Shown piece after piece: positions 8,196-16,830 of a DNA stretch of 64,000 nucleotides. A program made the position numbers and the translations under genes. How positions within the stretch are numbered: position 1 is the first letter of the stretch; each line of letters begins with the position of its first letter. The stretch is from JAJYUU01 sp963822955 (GTDB taxonomy: Bacteria; Actinomycetota; Actinomycetes; Streptosporangiales; Streptosporangiaceae). The DNA is taken from NCBI GenBank assembly GCA_963822955.1, contig CAWGJS010000008.1, positions 806,001 through 870,000 of the forward strand, written 5' to 3'. Below the pieces are notes generated by a model that saw only the letters and a list, made by a program, of their open reading frames with translations, had not been told where the DNA came from and did no database searches.

Positions 8196-9407
8196 ATGAC
8201 GACCCCGGTGACCGATGACGACCTCGCCCTGCGTGCGGCGCTCGCCGATCTGACCGCCGGGCAGCCGCCGTTCCCGGCCGGTCGGCTTGCCGCTGTGAAG
8301 CACAGGGCTGTCATGCACCGCCGCCGCCAGCTGGCCGGCGGCGCGCTCGCGGTCGCGGTTGCAGTGGTCCTGGCTGTCAGCCTCACGCAGCTGCCGGGCA
8401 CGCACCAGACGCCGCAGTCTCGTAGCGTGCCCCGATGGGCGCTGGACTGGCCAGACCACCGCAACGGCAGCGTGCCTCAGCAGGTCCTGGACCGTGCGGT
8501 GATCGCTGCGCTCTACGGTTCTGCCCTGCAGCCCCCAGACGGCGGGCGCGGCACAGTCCCGGCAGTCGGCGCGTCCGCCAGCTCAGTCTCGAGGCAGGCC
8601 AACGTCTATCCGGTGATCTGGTATGTGGGCCAGACCGTCGATGATGGACACGTCGTGGAAGTGATGTTCGAGACGGATGGGCCGAACGGGCGCCAGCTGG
8701 TGGTGGGTCAGGCCACCGCATCGGAAGTCATGCGAGATCAGCCCGCGTGGTCCGATGCTTCCAGCCCATGGTCGTTCACCCAGGTCCCGGCACCTGACCC
8801 TGCGAAGGCTCCGCCTGCTATCGGCGATTACATCGCCGGCAGCAGCCAGCATCCGGACAACTGGATGGTGCTCCTGACCGCGCCCGACGTTCGGCGGGTC
8901 AGCTGGTACGAGACCACCCCTGACGGGCCGCGCCTGCTGAGCATGCCGACCTCGGCAGGGCTCGCGATCGCGGACACGGGTCAGGTCACGGGCGACATCG
9001 AGCTGACGGGACTGACGACTAGTCATGGCACAATCCCGCTCGACCACGTACCAGTAGCTGTCGGCAACAAGGTCCAGGTGCCGCACCTCGCGGAAACGCC
9101 TCCACTCAGCCTGCCGCGCACCTTCTCCTGGCTTGTGGGTTTCACTGGTCAGGGCCGAACAACGAGCCTCGACGGAAGCTTCCACGCCGGGCGCCTTCGC
9201 CACGCCGTTTTCGGCATCTGCTACGGTCCGGCTCCGGTGCAGGTCGAGATCAACCAGCAACCGGTCGGGTCCGTCACCTGCGACTCGCACACGCACGAGC
9301 TGTCAGTGCCCGCGGCGGACCTGCGCGGGCATGGCCACCAGCTCTGGCTCAGCTTTACCGCCCCGAGCCTCGACGCATGGAACGTGAAGTTCGGGACGAT
9401 CCGCTGA
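8196..9407 (+). CDS. Membrane-anchored protein coupled to sigma factor, putative anti-sigma factor
   Basis: Seen: 403 residues from ATG 8196 (a GTG at 8190 overlapping the sigma factor stop is an alternative). A cytoplasmic segment of about 50 residues with DDDLALRAALADLTAG precedes one transmembrane span (about 50-67, GGALAVAVAVVLAVSLTQL). About 330 residues then lie outside the membrane, rich in beta strands, with a late Cys pair (FGICYGPAP and VTCDSHTHEL). No conserved family recognised. Coupling to the sigma gene suggests it holds the factor inactive and senses an external signal, but this is inferred from position alone. Confidence 0.55.
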   Translation: MTTPVTDDDLALRAALADLTAGQPPFPAGRLAAVKHRAVMHRRRQLAGGALAVAVAVVLAVSLTQLPGTHQTPQSRSVPRWALDWPDHRNGSVPQQVLDRAVIAALYGSALQPPDGGRGTVPAVGASASSVSRQANVYPVIWYVGQTVDDGHVVEVMFETDGPNGRQLVVGQATASEVMRDQPAWSDASSPWSFTQVPAPDPAKAPPAIGDYIAGSSQHPDNWMVLLTAPDVRRVSWYETTPDGPRLLSMPTSAGLAIADTGQVTGDIELTGLTTSHGTIPLDHVPVAVGNKVQVPHLAETPPLSLPRTFSWLVGFTGQGRTTSLDGSFHAGRLRHAVFGICYGPAPVQVEINQQPVGSVTCDSHTHELSVPAADLRGHGHQLWLSFTAPSLDAWNVKFGTIR

Positions 9408-9448
9408 GACGGGAAGCACCGGCGGCCGCCCTGGCGCCTCGGCAGCGC

Positions 9449-9464
9449 TACCCTCGGCAGGGTA
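9449..9464. promoter_or_regulatory. Inverted repeat upstream of pspA
   Basis: TACCCT-CGGC-AGGGTA, about 40 bp upstream of the pspA ATG. A related CTACCCTAGGC string occurs just behind the gene at about 10241. It may be an operator or a short hairpin; no regulator is assigned. Confidence 0.35.
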
Positions 9465-9503
9465 AGCCCAGGCTCCGTTCCACCGTCGCAGGGAGCAACT
9501 GCC

Positions 9504-10235
9504 ATGAGTCTCTTCCAACGGGCCCACGACATCGTCGCCGCGAAGGCGAACAAGGCGCTGGACGCGGCCGAGAATCCGAACGAGATGCTCGACTACTCCT
9601 ACGAGCAGATGCTGGACCACATCACCCAGGTGCGCCGGGCACTGGTCGACATCACTGCCTCAAAGAAGCAGCTCGAGCTGCAGGAGCAGCAGTTCCAGCA
9701 CTCCGTCGACCACCTGGACGATCAGGCGAAGGCGGCGCTGGCAGCTGGCCGGGAGGATCTGGCTCGTGAGGCGCTGTCCCGCAAGGCCGCAGCCCAGCAG
9801 CAGATCAACGAGATGGAGCCGCAGCACCAGCAGCTGAACGACGAAGAGCAGAAGATGGAGCAGACGCTCAGCACGCTCCAGCAGCGGGTCAACGACTTCC
9901 GCTCGAAGAAGGAAGTCATGAAGGCCCAGTACACCGCCGCCTCCGCGATGACGTCGGTGAACGAGGAAGCCGCAGGCATCTCCAAGAGCTTCAGCGACTC
10001 CGGCGCCGCGCTGCAGCGCGCCCAGGACAAGATCGCCAACATGCAGGCCAGGGCTGCCGCCACCGATGAGCTGCTGCAGTCCGGCGTCCTGGAGGACGTC
10101 GGCGGCGACACCGACGACATCCAGCACGAGCTGGACCAGGCAAGCGCCAGTGCAGGGGTTGATAAGGAGCTCGCCGCGCTGAAGGCTCAGATCGCCAGCG
10201 CGCCGCCGGCACCGGAACTGCCCGCCGGCAGCTAG
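9504..10235 (+). CDS. pspA: PspA/IM30-family phage shock protein
   Basis: Membrane-stress protein that oligomerises on the inner face of the cytoplasmic membrane. Seen: 243 residues, almost entirely coiled-coil (about 25-190) with the family start MSLFQRAHDIVAAKANKALD and the ENPNEMLDYSYEQM segment; the tail is Ala/Pro-rich. RBS GGGAG (9491-9495) lies 8 bases before the ATG. In many actinobacteria PspA is regulated with a PspC-like or ClgR partner; none is visible here, so it seems to be a single-gene unit followed by a hairpin at 10300-10339. Confidence 0.92.
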   Translation: MSLFQRAHDIVAAKANKALDAAENPNEMLDYSYEQMLDHITQVRRALVDITASKKQLELQEQQFQHSVDHLDDQAKAALAAGREDLAREALSRKAAAQQQINEMEPQHQQLNDEEQKMEQTLSTLQQRVNDFRSKKEVMKAQYTAASAMTSVNEEAAGISKSFSDSGAALQRAQDKIANMQARAAATDELLQSGVLEDVGGDTDDIQHELDQASASAGVDKELAALKAQIASAPPAPELPAGS

Positions 10236-10299
10236 CCGGGCTACCCTAGGCGGCATGGGCGTTCCTTGACTGTGACCTGAGCTAGCGGCTCGAGCTCCA

Positions 10300-10339
10300 C
10301 CTTCCTCGTCGGCCCCGGAAGCACCGACGACGAGGAAGG
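10300..10339 (+). terminator. 12-bp perfect hairpin ending in the ribosome-binding site of the next gene
   Basis: CCTTCCTCGTCG (10300-10311) pairs with CGACGAGGAAGG (10328-10339) around a 16-base loop. It lies 65 bp behind pspA, so it can terminate that transcript; its 3' arm also contains the GAGGAAGG site 8 bases before the MFS gene ATG at 10348, so it could mask translation start. Confidence 0.65.
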
Positions 10340-10347
10340 CCCGCTGC

Positions 10348-11555
10348 ATGGAGTTCGCCCCGCTGAGATCCCGGCTGCGACCCGGCCGGGGTGCGCTGCT
10401 CGTCGCGCTGGCCGTCGAGCTGACGGATGAGCTATTCGACGGCACGAAGAGCGCGGTCCTGCCTCTCATCCGGCATGACCTCTCGCTGAGTTACGCCCAG
10501 ATCGGGCTGCTCGCGGCCATCCCGCTGATTGTCGGCGGCCTGCTGGAGCTGCCGGTCGGCATCGTCAGCGGGACGGGAGCGCGACGGCGCCGGTTCATCC
10601 TGGCCGGCGGCCTGGTCTTCGGCGGTTCGGTGCTGGCGGTCGGGCTCGCCGGCTCCTTTGCGGTGCTGCTGATCGCGCTGACAGTCTTCTTCCCCGCTTC
10701 GGGCGCATTCGTCAGCCTGACGCAGTCGGCGCTGATGGACTCGGCTCCGGCCCGGCAGGCGCAGCACATGGCACGCTGGACGCTGGCAGGCTCCGCCGGA
10801 GCGGTCACGGGGCCCCTCCTGGTCGCAGCGGTGCTGGCAGGCGGCGGCAGCTGGCGGCAGGCTGTCGTCGCTGTCGCGGCAGTGTCCTTCCTGGTGTGGC
10901 TGGCCGTCGCGGCAGCCGGGCAGCCGGAAGCCCGCGGCTTCAGCGGGCCCGAGCCTGACCAGGACAGCGGCTGGCCGGGCTGGCGCGCAGTGGTCCCGAT
11001 CGTTCGCCGCTCTGGGGCACTCCGCTGGCTCCTCTTGCTCCAGGTGGCGGACCTGCTGCTAGACGTGCTCACCGCGTTCCTGGCCATCTACCTGGTGACG
11101 GCGGGCAGGGCTGCGCCATCCGTCGCTGCCCTCGGCGTCGCGATCCGCCTCGGGCCGGCCTGGTCGGCGACGTCCTGCTGATCCGGCTGCTTGAGCGACG
11201 GGACAGCCGCCGCGTACTGCGGGCGAGCGCCTGGCTGGCACTCCTGCTGTTCCCGGCATTCTTGCTGGTTCCTGGCCTCGGGCTGAAACTGGCTGCCCTG
11301 GCGGCGCTGACACTCGCGACCACGCCGTGGTACCCGGTGCTGGCAGCCGAGCTCTACGGGAGCCTGCCCGGCCGAAGCGGCCTGGCCGTCACGCTGTCCA
11401 GCGCGGCTGGCCTGGCCGGCGGCCTCGGCCCGCTGGCCATCGGCCTGCTCGCCCAGAGTTTCGGCCTGAGCTGGGCAATGGCCGCGCTGTGCCCGGTGCC
11501 GGTGGTCATGCTCGCTGTCCCGGCAGCTCGAGCCGGCAGCCGACCTGGCCGGTAA
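10348..11555 (+). CDS. Major facilitator superfamily transporter, one frameshift
   Basis: Proton-driven export or import of an unknown small molecule. Seen: the first frame (277 codons) covers about eight membrane spans from ELTDELFDGTKSAVLPLIRH on; the rest continues in a second frame from about 11152 to the stop at 11555 (AGLVGDVLLIRLLERRDSRR, then LPGRSGLAVTLSSAAGLAGG). One missing base in the run GGG at 11152-11154 would restore a 402-residue, 12-span protein. The last segment, ending with PAARAGSRPGR, is typical. RBS GAGGAAGG lies in a hairpin. The gene ends 45 bp before gltX on the same strand. Indel error is more likely than decay because both sides are conserved. Confidence 0.72.
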
Positions 11556-11599
11556 TCGGCTCGCGGGCGGCGATCTTGTCTGGACTAGACTCGCTTGCC

Positions 11600-13018
11600 G
11601 TGACTAGCTGGGGTCCTGAGGTCCGGGTGCGGTTCGCACCGTCGCCGACCGGCATGTTCCATGTCGGCGGCGCGCGATCTGTCCTGTTCAACTGGGCAAT
11701 TGCGCTGCACACCGGCGGCACGATGGTGCTCCGCATCGAGGACACCGATGCCGCGCGGAACAAGCCCGAATGGATCGACGGCATCATCAGCGCTCTGTCC
11801 TGGCTGGGCATCGACGGCAGCCAGTATGAGGGTCCGTACTACCAGTCGAGCAATCTGGACAAGCATTCCGCGGCAGGCCAGCGGCTCTACGCGCAGGGCC
11901 GGGCTTATTACTGTGACTGCACCAGGGCCGATGTGATCGCCCGTACTGGCGACCAGCACCGCGGTTATGACGGCTACTGCCGGGACCGGGGACTCGGCCC
12001 GGGGGAAGGCCGGGCGCTCCGGTTCCGCTCCCCAGACGAGGGTGCCACCGTCATCGATGACCTCGTGCGCGGCGAGACGAGATTCGAGAACTCCACGATC
12101 GAGGACTTCGTGCTCGCGCGCGGCGACGGCTCGATTCTCTTCCTGCTGGCCAACGTCGTGGACGACATGGAGCAGCGCATTACTCATGTCATCCGCAGTG
12201 AGGAGCACCTGCCGAACACCCCCAAGCAGCAGCTGCTCTGGGAAGCGCTCGGGCATGAACCGCCCGCCTGGGGGCACCTGCCGATCGTGGTCAACGAGAA
12301 GCGGCAGAAGCTGTCGAAGCGCCGGGACAAGGTGGCGCTCGAGGATTTCCGCGACGAGGGCTACCTCTCCGCTGCCATGCGCAACTACCTCATGCTGCTT
12401 GGCTGGGCGCCGAAGAATGACCGCGAGATCGTGCCGTGGGACGAGATGGTGGCGGAGTTCCGGCTTGAAGACGTGAACCCGTCGCCCGCCTTCTTCGACG
12501 TGAAGAAGCTGCGCGCGTTCAACGGCGACTACATCCGTGCGCTGTCGGTGGACGAGTTCATCGCGGCCAGCCAGCCCTGGCTTGAGCCACCGGCCGCGCC
12601 GTGGCCGTCCGAGCGGTTTGACCCGTCGGTGTTCGCCGAGCTGGCACCGCTGGCGCAGACCAGGGTGAGCCTGCTGGCGGAGATCACGACGATGGTGGAC
12701 TTCGCGTTCCTGCCGGAGCCGGTGCATGACGAGGCATCCTGGGCGAAGGCCATGCAAGAGCCTGCCGCTGATGTGCTGGCATCAGTGGCTGCTGCCTACG
12801 CCGATGTGCCCTGGCAGGCCGAGGCGCTGCGCGAGCGGCTGGAAGCGGTCGGAGCGTCCTACGGATTGTCGCTCGGCAAGGCTCAGGCGCCGATCCGCGT
12901 CGCGGTCACTGGCCGCACCGTCGGGCTTCCGTTGTTCGAGTCACTGGTGGTGCTTGGCCGGACCGAGACCCTGCGGCGGATCGAGTCAGCCCGCGAGCGA
13001 GTGACCGGGCTGGCGTAA
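11600..13018 (+). CDS. gltX: Glutamate--tRNA ligase
   Basis: Charges tRNA-Glu, and in actinobacteria without GlnRS also misacylates tRNA-Gln for GatCAB. Seen: 472 residues from GTG 11600; the sequence opens VRFAPSPTGMFHVGGARSV with the HIGH-type motif (HVGG) and has the KMSKS-type motif KLSKRR at about residues 235-245. The second half (VNPSPAFFDVKKLRAFNGDY) matches the anticodon-binding helical domain and the C-terminal RVAVTGRTVGLPLFESL ending is typical. Length matches the family. Earlier in-frame codons belong to the overlapping MFS gene, so they are not used. No RBS is obvious before the GTG. Confidence 0.93.
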   Translation: MTSWGPEVRVRFAPSPTGMFHVGGARSVLFNWAIALHTGGTMVLRIEDTDAARNKPEWIDGIISALSWLGIDGSQYEGPYYQSSNLDKHSAAGQRLYAQGRAYYCDCTRADVIARTGDQHRGYDGYCRDRGLGPGEGRALRFRSPDEGATVIDDLVRGETRFENSTIEDFVLARGDGSILFLLANVVDDMEQRITHVIRSEEHLPNTPKQQLLWEALGHEPPAWGHLPIVVNEKRQKLSKRRDKVALEDFRDEGYLSAAMRNYLMLLGWAPKNDREIVPWDEMVAEFRLEDVNPSPAFFDVKKLRAFNGDYIRALSVDEFIAASQPWLEPPAAPWPSERFDPSVFAELAPLAQTRVSLLAEITTMVDFAFLPEPVHDEASWAKAMQEPAADVLASVAAAYADVPWQAEALRERLEAVGASYGLSLGKAQAPIRVAVTGRTVGLPLFESLVVLGRTETLRRIESARERVTGLA

Positions 13019-13042
13019 CCGCTGCGGTCCGCAAGCAGGTCC

Positions 13043-14170
13043 GTGCCGTGGCCGAGCTGGCTGCTGGCCGGGGCTGGCCTGGCCGGGCTGGCCGCGGCCG
13101 TTGCCGCCAGGCCCGCGGACGCGGCGTCGGCAGCCGCCCAGGACTGGTCGCCGTTCGTCCTCGTCGCGGGGCTGCTGCTGATCGGGCTCGTGGCCGATGG
13201 CGATGGCCTGTTCGCCGCGGCTGGTGCTCGGCTCGCGATAGCGACCGGGAACGCACGGTTGCTGTTCGCCGGCTCGATGCTGCTCGTCAGTCTCGTGACC
13301 GCAACACTGAACCTGGATACGTCGGTCGCCTTCCTCACCCCGGTGCTCGTGCACACTGCCCGCAGCCGGGGCGAGGGGGAGCCGGCCTTGCTGTACGGGT
13401 GCCTGCTGCTATCCAACGCCGGCTCGCTGCTGCTGCCCGGCTCGAACCTGACGAACCTGATCGTGCTCGGGCACCTGCAGCTGACCGGTGGCCAGTTCGC
13501 GGCCCGGATGTGGCTGCCATGGCTCGGCGCACTGGTCGTCACCGCTGCGGTCGTGGCCGTCGGGGAGCGCCAGTCATTGCGCCAGGCGCAGGGTGACCCC
13601 GAGCCGTCGCCCCGCCCGGTCCTCGGCCTCGGCATGGTGGCGGTCGTCGCGGCAACTGTGCTGGTGGTCGCGATCCGCTCATCCGCCTTGCCGGTGTTCG
13701 TCACCGGCGTGGTCGCCGCGGGCGTGCGGGTGCTGACCAGCAGCAGGCCGAGCCTCGCGCGGGTCTGGCAGGTGCTCGCAGTACCAGTCCTGGCCGGCCT
13801 GTTCGGCGCGGCGGTGGCGCTCGGCACGCTCGGCCGGGCGTGGTCCGGCCCGGCGGTGCTGCTCTCGCACCTGTCCGGCTGGGCGACGGCTGCGTTTGCC
13901 GCCGTGACGACAGTGGTGGTGAACAACCTGCCGGCCGCGAGCATGCTGGCTGCGCGAACGCCGAGCCACCCGTTCGAGCTGCTGATAGGCCTGAACCTGG
14001 GACCAAACCTGTGTGTCACCGGCTCGCTGGCCTGGCTGCTCTGGCATCGCTCGGCCCGCGACGCCGGCGCCCGGCCGTCGCTGGCGAGGGCGAGCATGCT
14101 CGGAGTGGTCGCTGTCCCGATCTCGATCGCTGTCGCAGTCGCGGCGCTGACCGTCACCGGCGGATCGTGA
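13043..14170 (+). CDS. SLC13/ArsB-type membrane permease
   Basis: Seen: 375 residues, GTG start 24 bp behind gltX. Eight to ten hydrophobic spans are visible, with the two pseudo-repeats characteristic of ion permeases: TATLNLDTSVAFLTPVLVHT and the second VTTVVVNNLPAASMLAARTP, each carrying an Asn/Asp-containing membrane-embedded helix; GSNLTNLIVLG matches the ArsB/NhaD pattern. Known: the superfamily transports arsenite, dicarboxylates, sulfate or sodium. The substrate is unknown; no arsenic genes are adjacent. It is followed by a HpcH-type aldolase after 30 bp, so the two may be in one transcript with gltX. Confidence 0.75.
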   Translation: MPWPSWLLAGAGLAGLAAAVAARPADAASAAAQDWSPFVLVAGLLLIGLVADGDGLFAAAGARLAIATGNARLLFAGSMLLVSLVTATLNLDTSVAFLTPVLVHTARSRGEGEPALLYGCLLLSNAGSLLLPGSNLTNLIVLGHLQLTGGQFAARMWLPWLGALVVTAAVVAVGERQSLRQAQGDPEPSPRPVLGLGMVAVVAATVLVVAIRSSALPVFVTGVVAAGVRVLTSSRPSLARVWQVLAVPVLAGLFGAAVALGTLGRAWSGPAVLLSHLSGWATAAFAAVTTVVVNNLPAASMLAARTPSHPFELLIGLNLGPNLCVTGSLAWLLWHRSARDAGARPSLARASMLGVVAVPISIAVAVAALTVTGGS

Positions 14171-14200
14171 GCACCCCGCGGCCGAGTTCGCCGGGAGGGC

Positions 14201-14935
14201 ATGTGCTTGGCTTGCGGCGTGACCGAAAGCCCTTTCAGCGAGCGCGTTCGCGGCGGCGAGACTGTCTTCGGCGGGTGGGCGGTGGCCCCGAGCCCGGTGA
14301 GCGCCGGGATCCTGGCCAGCGGCCTGGATTACGTCGTCGTCGACCTGCAGCACGGCACCGCGACTGAGCACGACCTGCCACCCCTCACGAACGCGATCCG
14401 GCTCGCGGGCGCCACTCCGCTCGGGCGGGTCAGGCATGCTCATCCTGCTGACATCGGGCGAGCCCTCGACCTCGGGTGCGACGGCGTGATCGTGCCGAAC
14501 GTCGAGTCTGCCGAGCAGGCCGCCGCGGTGGCGGGCGCGTGCCGCTATCCGCGGGATGGGTACCGGTCGGCCGGGGGCGCCATGGCCCGCCTGCCCGATC
14601 CGCTGTGCATCGTCATGGTGGAGTCGCGGCAAGCTATGGCCGCGCTGGCGGCTACTCTGACGCTGCCTGGCGTCGACGGGATCTACGTCGGGCCGCGCGA
14701 CCTGTCCTACTCGCTCGGCTGCCCGCTCGACCCGGCCGATCCCGTCCTGCGTCCGGCGCTGGAGAAGATCTGGGCGGACTGCGCAGCGGCGGGGAAGCCC
14801 GTCGGCGTGCATGCAGCCGATGGCACGACCGCGCGCCTCTACCGAGAGAACGCCTGCCGCCTGGTGACGGTCGTTGCCGACGTCGCCGCGATATCCAGGG
14901 CCGTCGTCTCCGAACTGGCGATCGCGCGCGGCTAG
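14201..14935 (+). CDS. HpcH/HpaI-family aldolase
   Basis: Class II metal-dependent aldolase of 2-oxo-3-deoxy acids such as 4-hydroxy-2-oxoheptanedioate. Seen: 244 residues; VVVDLQHGTATEHDL near the N-terminus (catalytic Asp/His pair of the family), DLGCDGVIVPNVESAEQA, IVMVESRQA with the metal-ligand Glu, and VDGIYVGPRDLSYSLG. The start is uncertain: ATG 14201 lies directly behind GGGAGG, whereas a GTG six codons on (14219) gives a more typical N-terminus. No partner pathway genes are present, so the physiological substrate stays open. Confidence 0.8.
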   Translation: MCLACGVTESPFSERVRGGETVFGGWAVAPSPVSAGILASGLDYVVVDLQHGTATEHDLPPLTNAIRLAGATPLGRVRHAHPADIGRALDLGCDGVIVPNVESAEQAAAVAGACRYPRDGYRSAGGAMARLPDPLCIVMVESRQAMAALAATLTLPGVDGIYVGPRDLSYSLGCPLDPADPVLRPALEKIWADCAAAGKPVGVHAADGTTARLYRENACRLVTVVADVAAISRAVVSELAIARG

Positions 14936-15061
14936 CGAGCGCCGTAAGATCAAGCTGCTACGCGACGCGGTCAGGCCGTCCTATGCTGCAAGCAGGGCCG
15001 TGCGGCGCGTCGGCCGGGCGCGGCCGTCGCGGCCGGCCGGTCAGCCCACAGGAGGCGGCAC

Positions 15062-15571
15062 ATGGGACTTATGGACAGGGTCAAGGCGCAGGCGGCTCAG
15101 ATCGCGCAGCAGGCCCAGGAAGCAGCGCAGGAGGGCCGCGCCCGGATCGACCAGGTCCAGGCCAGCCGGCGGGGCGACGTCATGCTGCGTCAGCTCGGCG
15201 CGGCCGTCTTGGCTGAGCGGACCGGTCGTGGCGCGGCGGACAGCCAGGCCAGGATCGATCAGCTGATCAATGACATCACCGCGTACGAGCGCGAGAGCGG
15301 ACTGAACCTGACCAGCCCGTCTCCGCAGGGCTTTCAGCAGCCGGGCGTCCCGGCCGGCGCGCCCGGCCCGTTCGGCGGCGCGCAGCCTGGCGCAGCTCCG
15401 GGCGGAGGGGGCGCCCCGTTCCCGGATACGGCCGGCAGCTCCTTCCCTGATCCAGGCGGCGCGGCATTCCCCGGCCCTGCAGGGCCGCCGCCGGGAGGCA
15501 CTGGCGGTGCGCCGACGATCGACACGACGACGAGCTTCTTCCCGGCGCCTGGCGACGATCAGCCCGGCTGA
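15062..15571 (+). CDS. Small protein with helical N-terminus and Pro/Gly-rich tail
   Basis: Unrecognised. Seen: 169 residues. The first 80 are amphipathic and Gln/Ala-rich (MGLMDRVKAQAAQIAQQAQE), consistent with a coiled coil, followed by RIDQLINDITAYERESGL, then about 75 residues of Gly/Pro/Ala repeats (PGAPGPFGGAQPGAAPGGGG). AGGAGG lies 6 bases before the ATG, so translation is likely. Similar short proteins with a disordered Gly/Pro tail occur in Streptomyces-type genomes without known function. Confidence 0.6.
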   Translation: MGLMDRVKAQAAQIAQQAQEAAQEGRARIDQVQASRRGDVMLRQLGAAVLAERTGRGAADSQARIDQLINDITAYERESGLNLTSPSPQGFQQPGVPAGAPGPFGGAQPGAAPGGGGAPFPDTAGSSFPDPGGAAFPGPAGPPPGGTGGAPTIDTTTSFFPAPGDDQPG

Positions 15572-15588
15572 CGGCCGGAGCCCGCGCC

Positions 15589-16749
15589 CTACCGGCAGGC
15601 GTCCTGCGCTGCGGTCCGCTGCACGCCGGGCCCTTGCGCCTGCGTCCTGGCCCTCGCTCGCCTCCGGGGCCGGTGGCTCGACCGCGGCCGCGCGCTCCCG
15701 GCGTCCGTCTTCAGCCAGTGGAACAGCGCCGCTGCCTGCGTCGTGTTCCACAGCACTGCCGACTGGCCGGTGGGCGTGAGGTAGTTCATCGAGGACAGCG
15801 GCACGGTCGTGAACGTGACATCTGACGTCCTGATCCCGCGCAGCTCCTGAGCCAGCCGGACAAGGTCGAAGCCGCGGTCCACGGTCACTGCCGCGGTGAC
15901 GGACGACAGGAACTGCTGAAGGCGGACCGGGTCAGCGATCACCCCTGCCCTGGTCGCCTCGGTGAACAGCGACGACAGCAACTGCTGCTGGTCGCTGATC
16001 CGGGCCAGATCAGAGAGCGCGAATGAGTGCCGGTCGCGGACGAACTTGAGCGCGGTGGCGCCGTCCACGTGGTGCCTTCCGGCGGACATGCGCAGGCCGC
16101 TGTAGGGATCATCGACGGCGTACGGCAGGCAGATATTGACGCCGCCCAGCGCGTTGATCACCTTGACGAAGCCGAGGAAGTCCACCTCGACGTAGTCGTT
16201 GACCACGGTGCCGGTGGCTTGCTCAACGGTGGCGACCATCAGCCGCGGGCCGCCGAGCCCGTAGGCGGCATTGATCTTGTTCATGCCGTGGCCGGGAATG
16301 TTGACCCAGGAGTCGCGCGGCAGGCTGACCACCTGCGCGCTGGCGTGGTCGGCCGGGATGTGCACCAGCATCAGCGTGTCAGAGTTGGAGCTGATCGCGT
16401 CTCCGACGTGCAGCCTGACTTCCTGCCTCCGGGACAGGCCGCCGCGGGTGTCGACGCCGGCGACCAGGATGTTGACCGGCCCGCTCGACGGCGTTCCCGA
16501 TGTGCCCGCGTTGACCCGGCCAAGACCGTCGCTGACATAGCTGGTGAGCATCCAGGCGCTGCCCGACACCAGCAGGGTGAGCGCGGACATGACGCCGGCC
16601 ATCGTGAGCGCAAGGCGCTGCCGGCGCAGCTTGCGCGCCGCCGCGATCTGCTGCATCACCCGACGGGACGCAGCCGCCGGGTCCGGGGCGGCGCGGCCCG
16701 TGCCGCTGCGCGCGCCCGCGCCAGGTGCGCCGCCACGGTCGTCTCTCAC
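15589..16749 (-). CDS. LytR-CpsA-Psr (LCP) family cell-wall ligase
   Basis: Transfers undecaprenyl-linked glycopolymers to peptidoglycan on the outer membrane face. Seen: 386 residues; GTG start 16749 with AGGAGGG 6 bases upstream. A cytoplasmic Arg-rich head (about 1-43), one transmembrane span (about 46-67) and an extracellular LCP domain with DTLMLVHIPADHAS, VVSLPRDSWVNIPG (phosphate-binding Arg/Asp), GMNKINAAYGLGGP, the FLGFVKVINALGGV segment and CLPYAVDDPYSGL, then the typical RDRHSFALSDLARISDQQQL. The tail after residue 360 is Arg/Pro-rich and disordered. No LytR_C domain was seen. Confidence 0.9.
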   Translation of the reverse strand: MRDDRGGAPGAGARSGTGRAAPDPAAASRRVMQQIAAARKLRRQRLALTMAGVMSALTLLVSGSAWMLTSYVSDGLGRVNAGTSGTPSSGPVNILVAGVDTRGGLSRRQEVRLHVGDAISSNSDTLMLVHIPADHASAQVVSLPRDSWVNIPGHGMNKINAAYGLGGPRLMVATVEQATGTVVNDYVEVDFLGFVKVINALGGVNICLPYAVDDPYSGLRMSAGRHHVDGATALKFVRDRHSFALSDLARISDQQQLLSSLFTEATRAGVIADPVRLQQFLSSVTAAVTVDRGFDLVRLAQELRGIRTSDVTFTTVPLSSMNYLTPTGQSAVLWNTTQAAALFHWLKTDAGSARPRSSHRPRRRARARTQAQGPGVQRTAAQDACR

Positions 16750-16830
16750 GAGCCCTCCTGGCTAGACCTAACCAGGCAAGCCGGGCCGCAACCGCCAGCA
16801 ACGCCGGCGATCCGGGAACTTTACCGGTAC

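Noticed and set aside
12883..14202. Long minus-strand frame opposite the permease
   Set aside because: Shadow of the GC-rich permease gene; Arg/Ser/Ala-rich, no domain and no ribosome-binding site.
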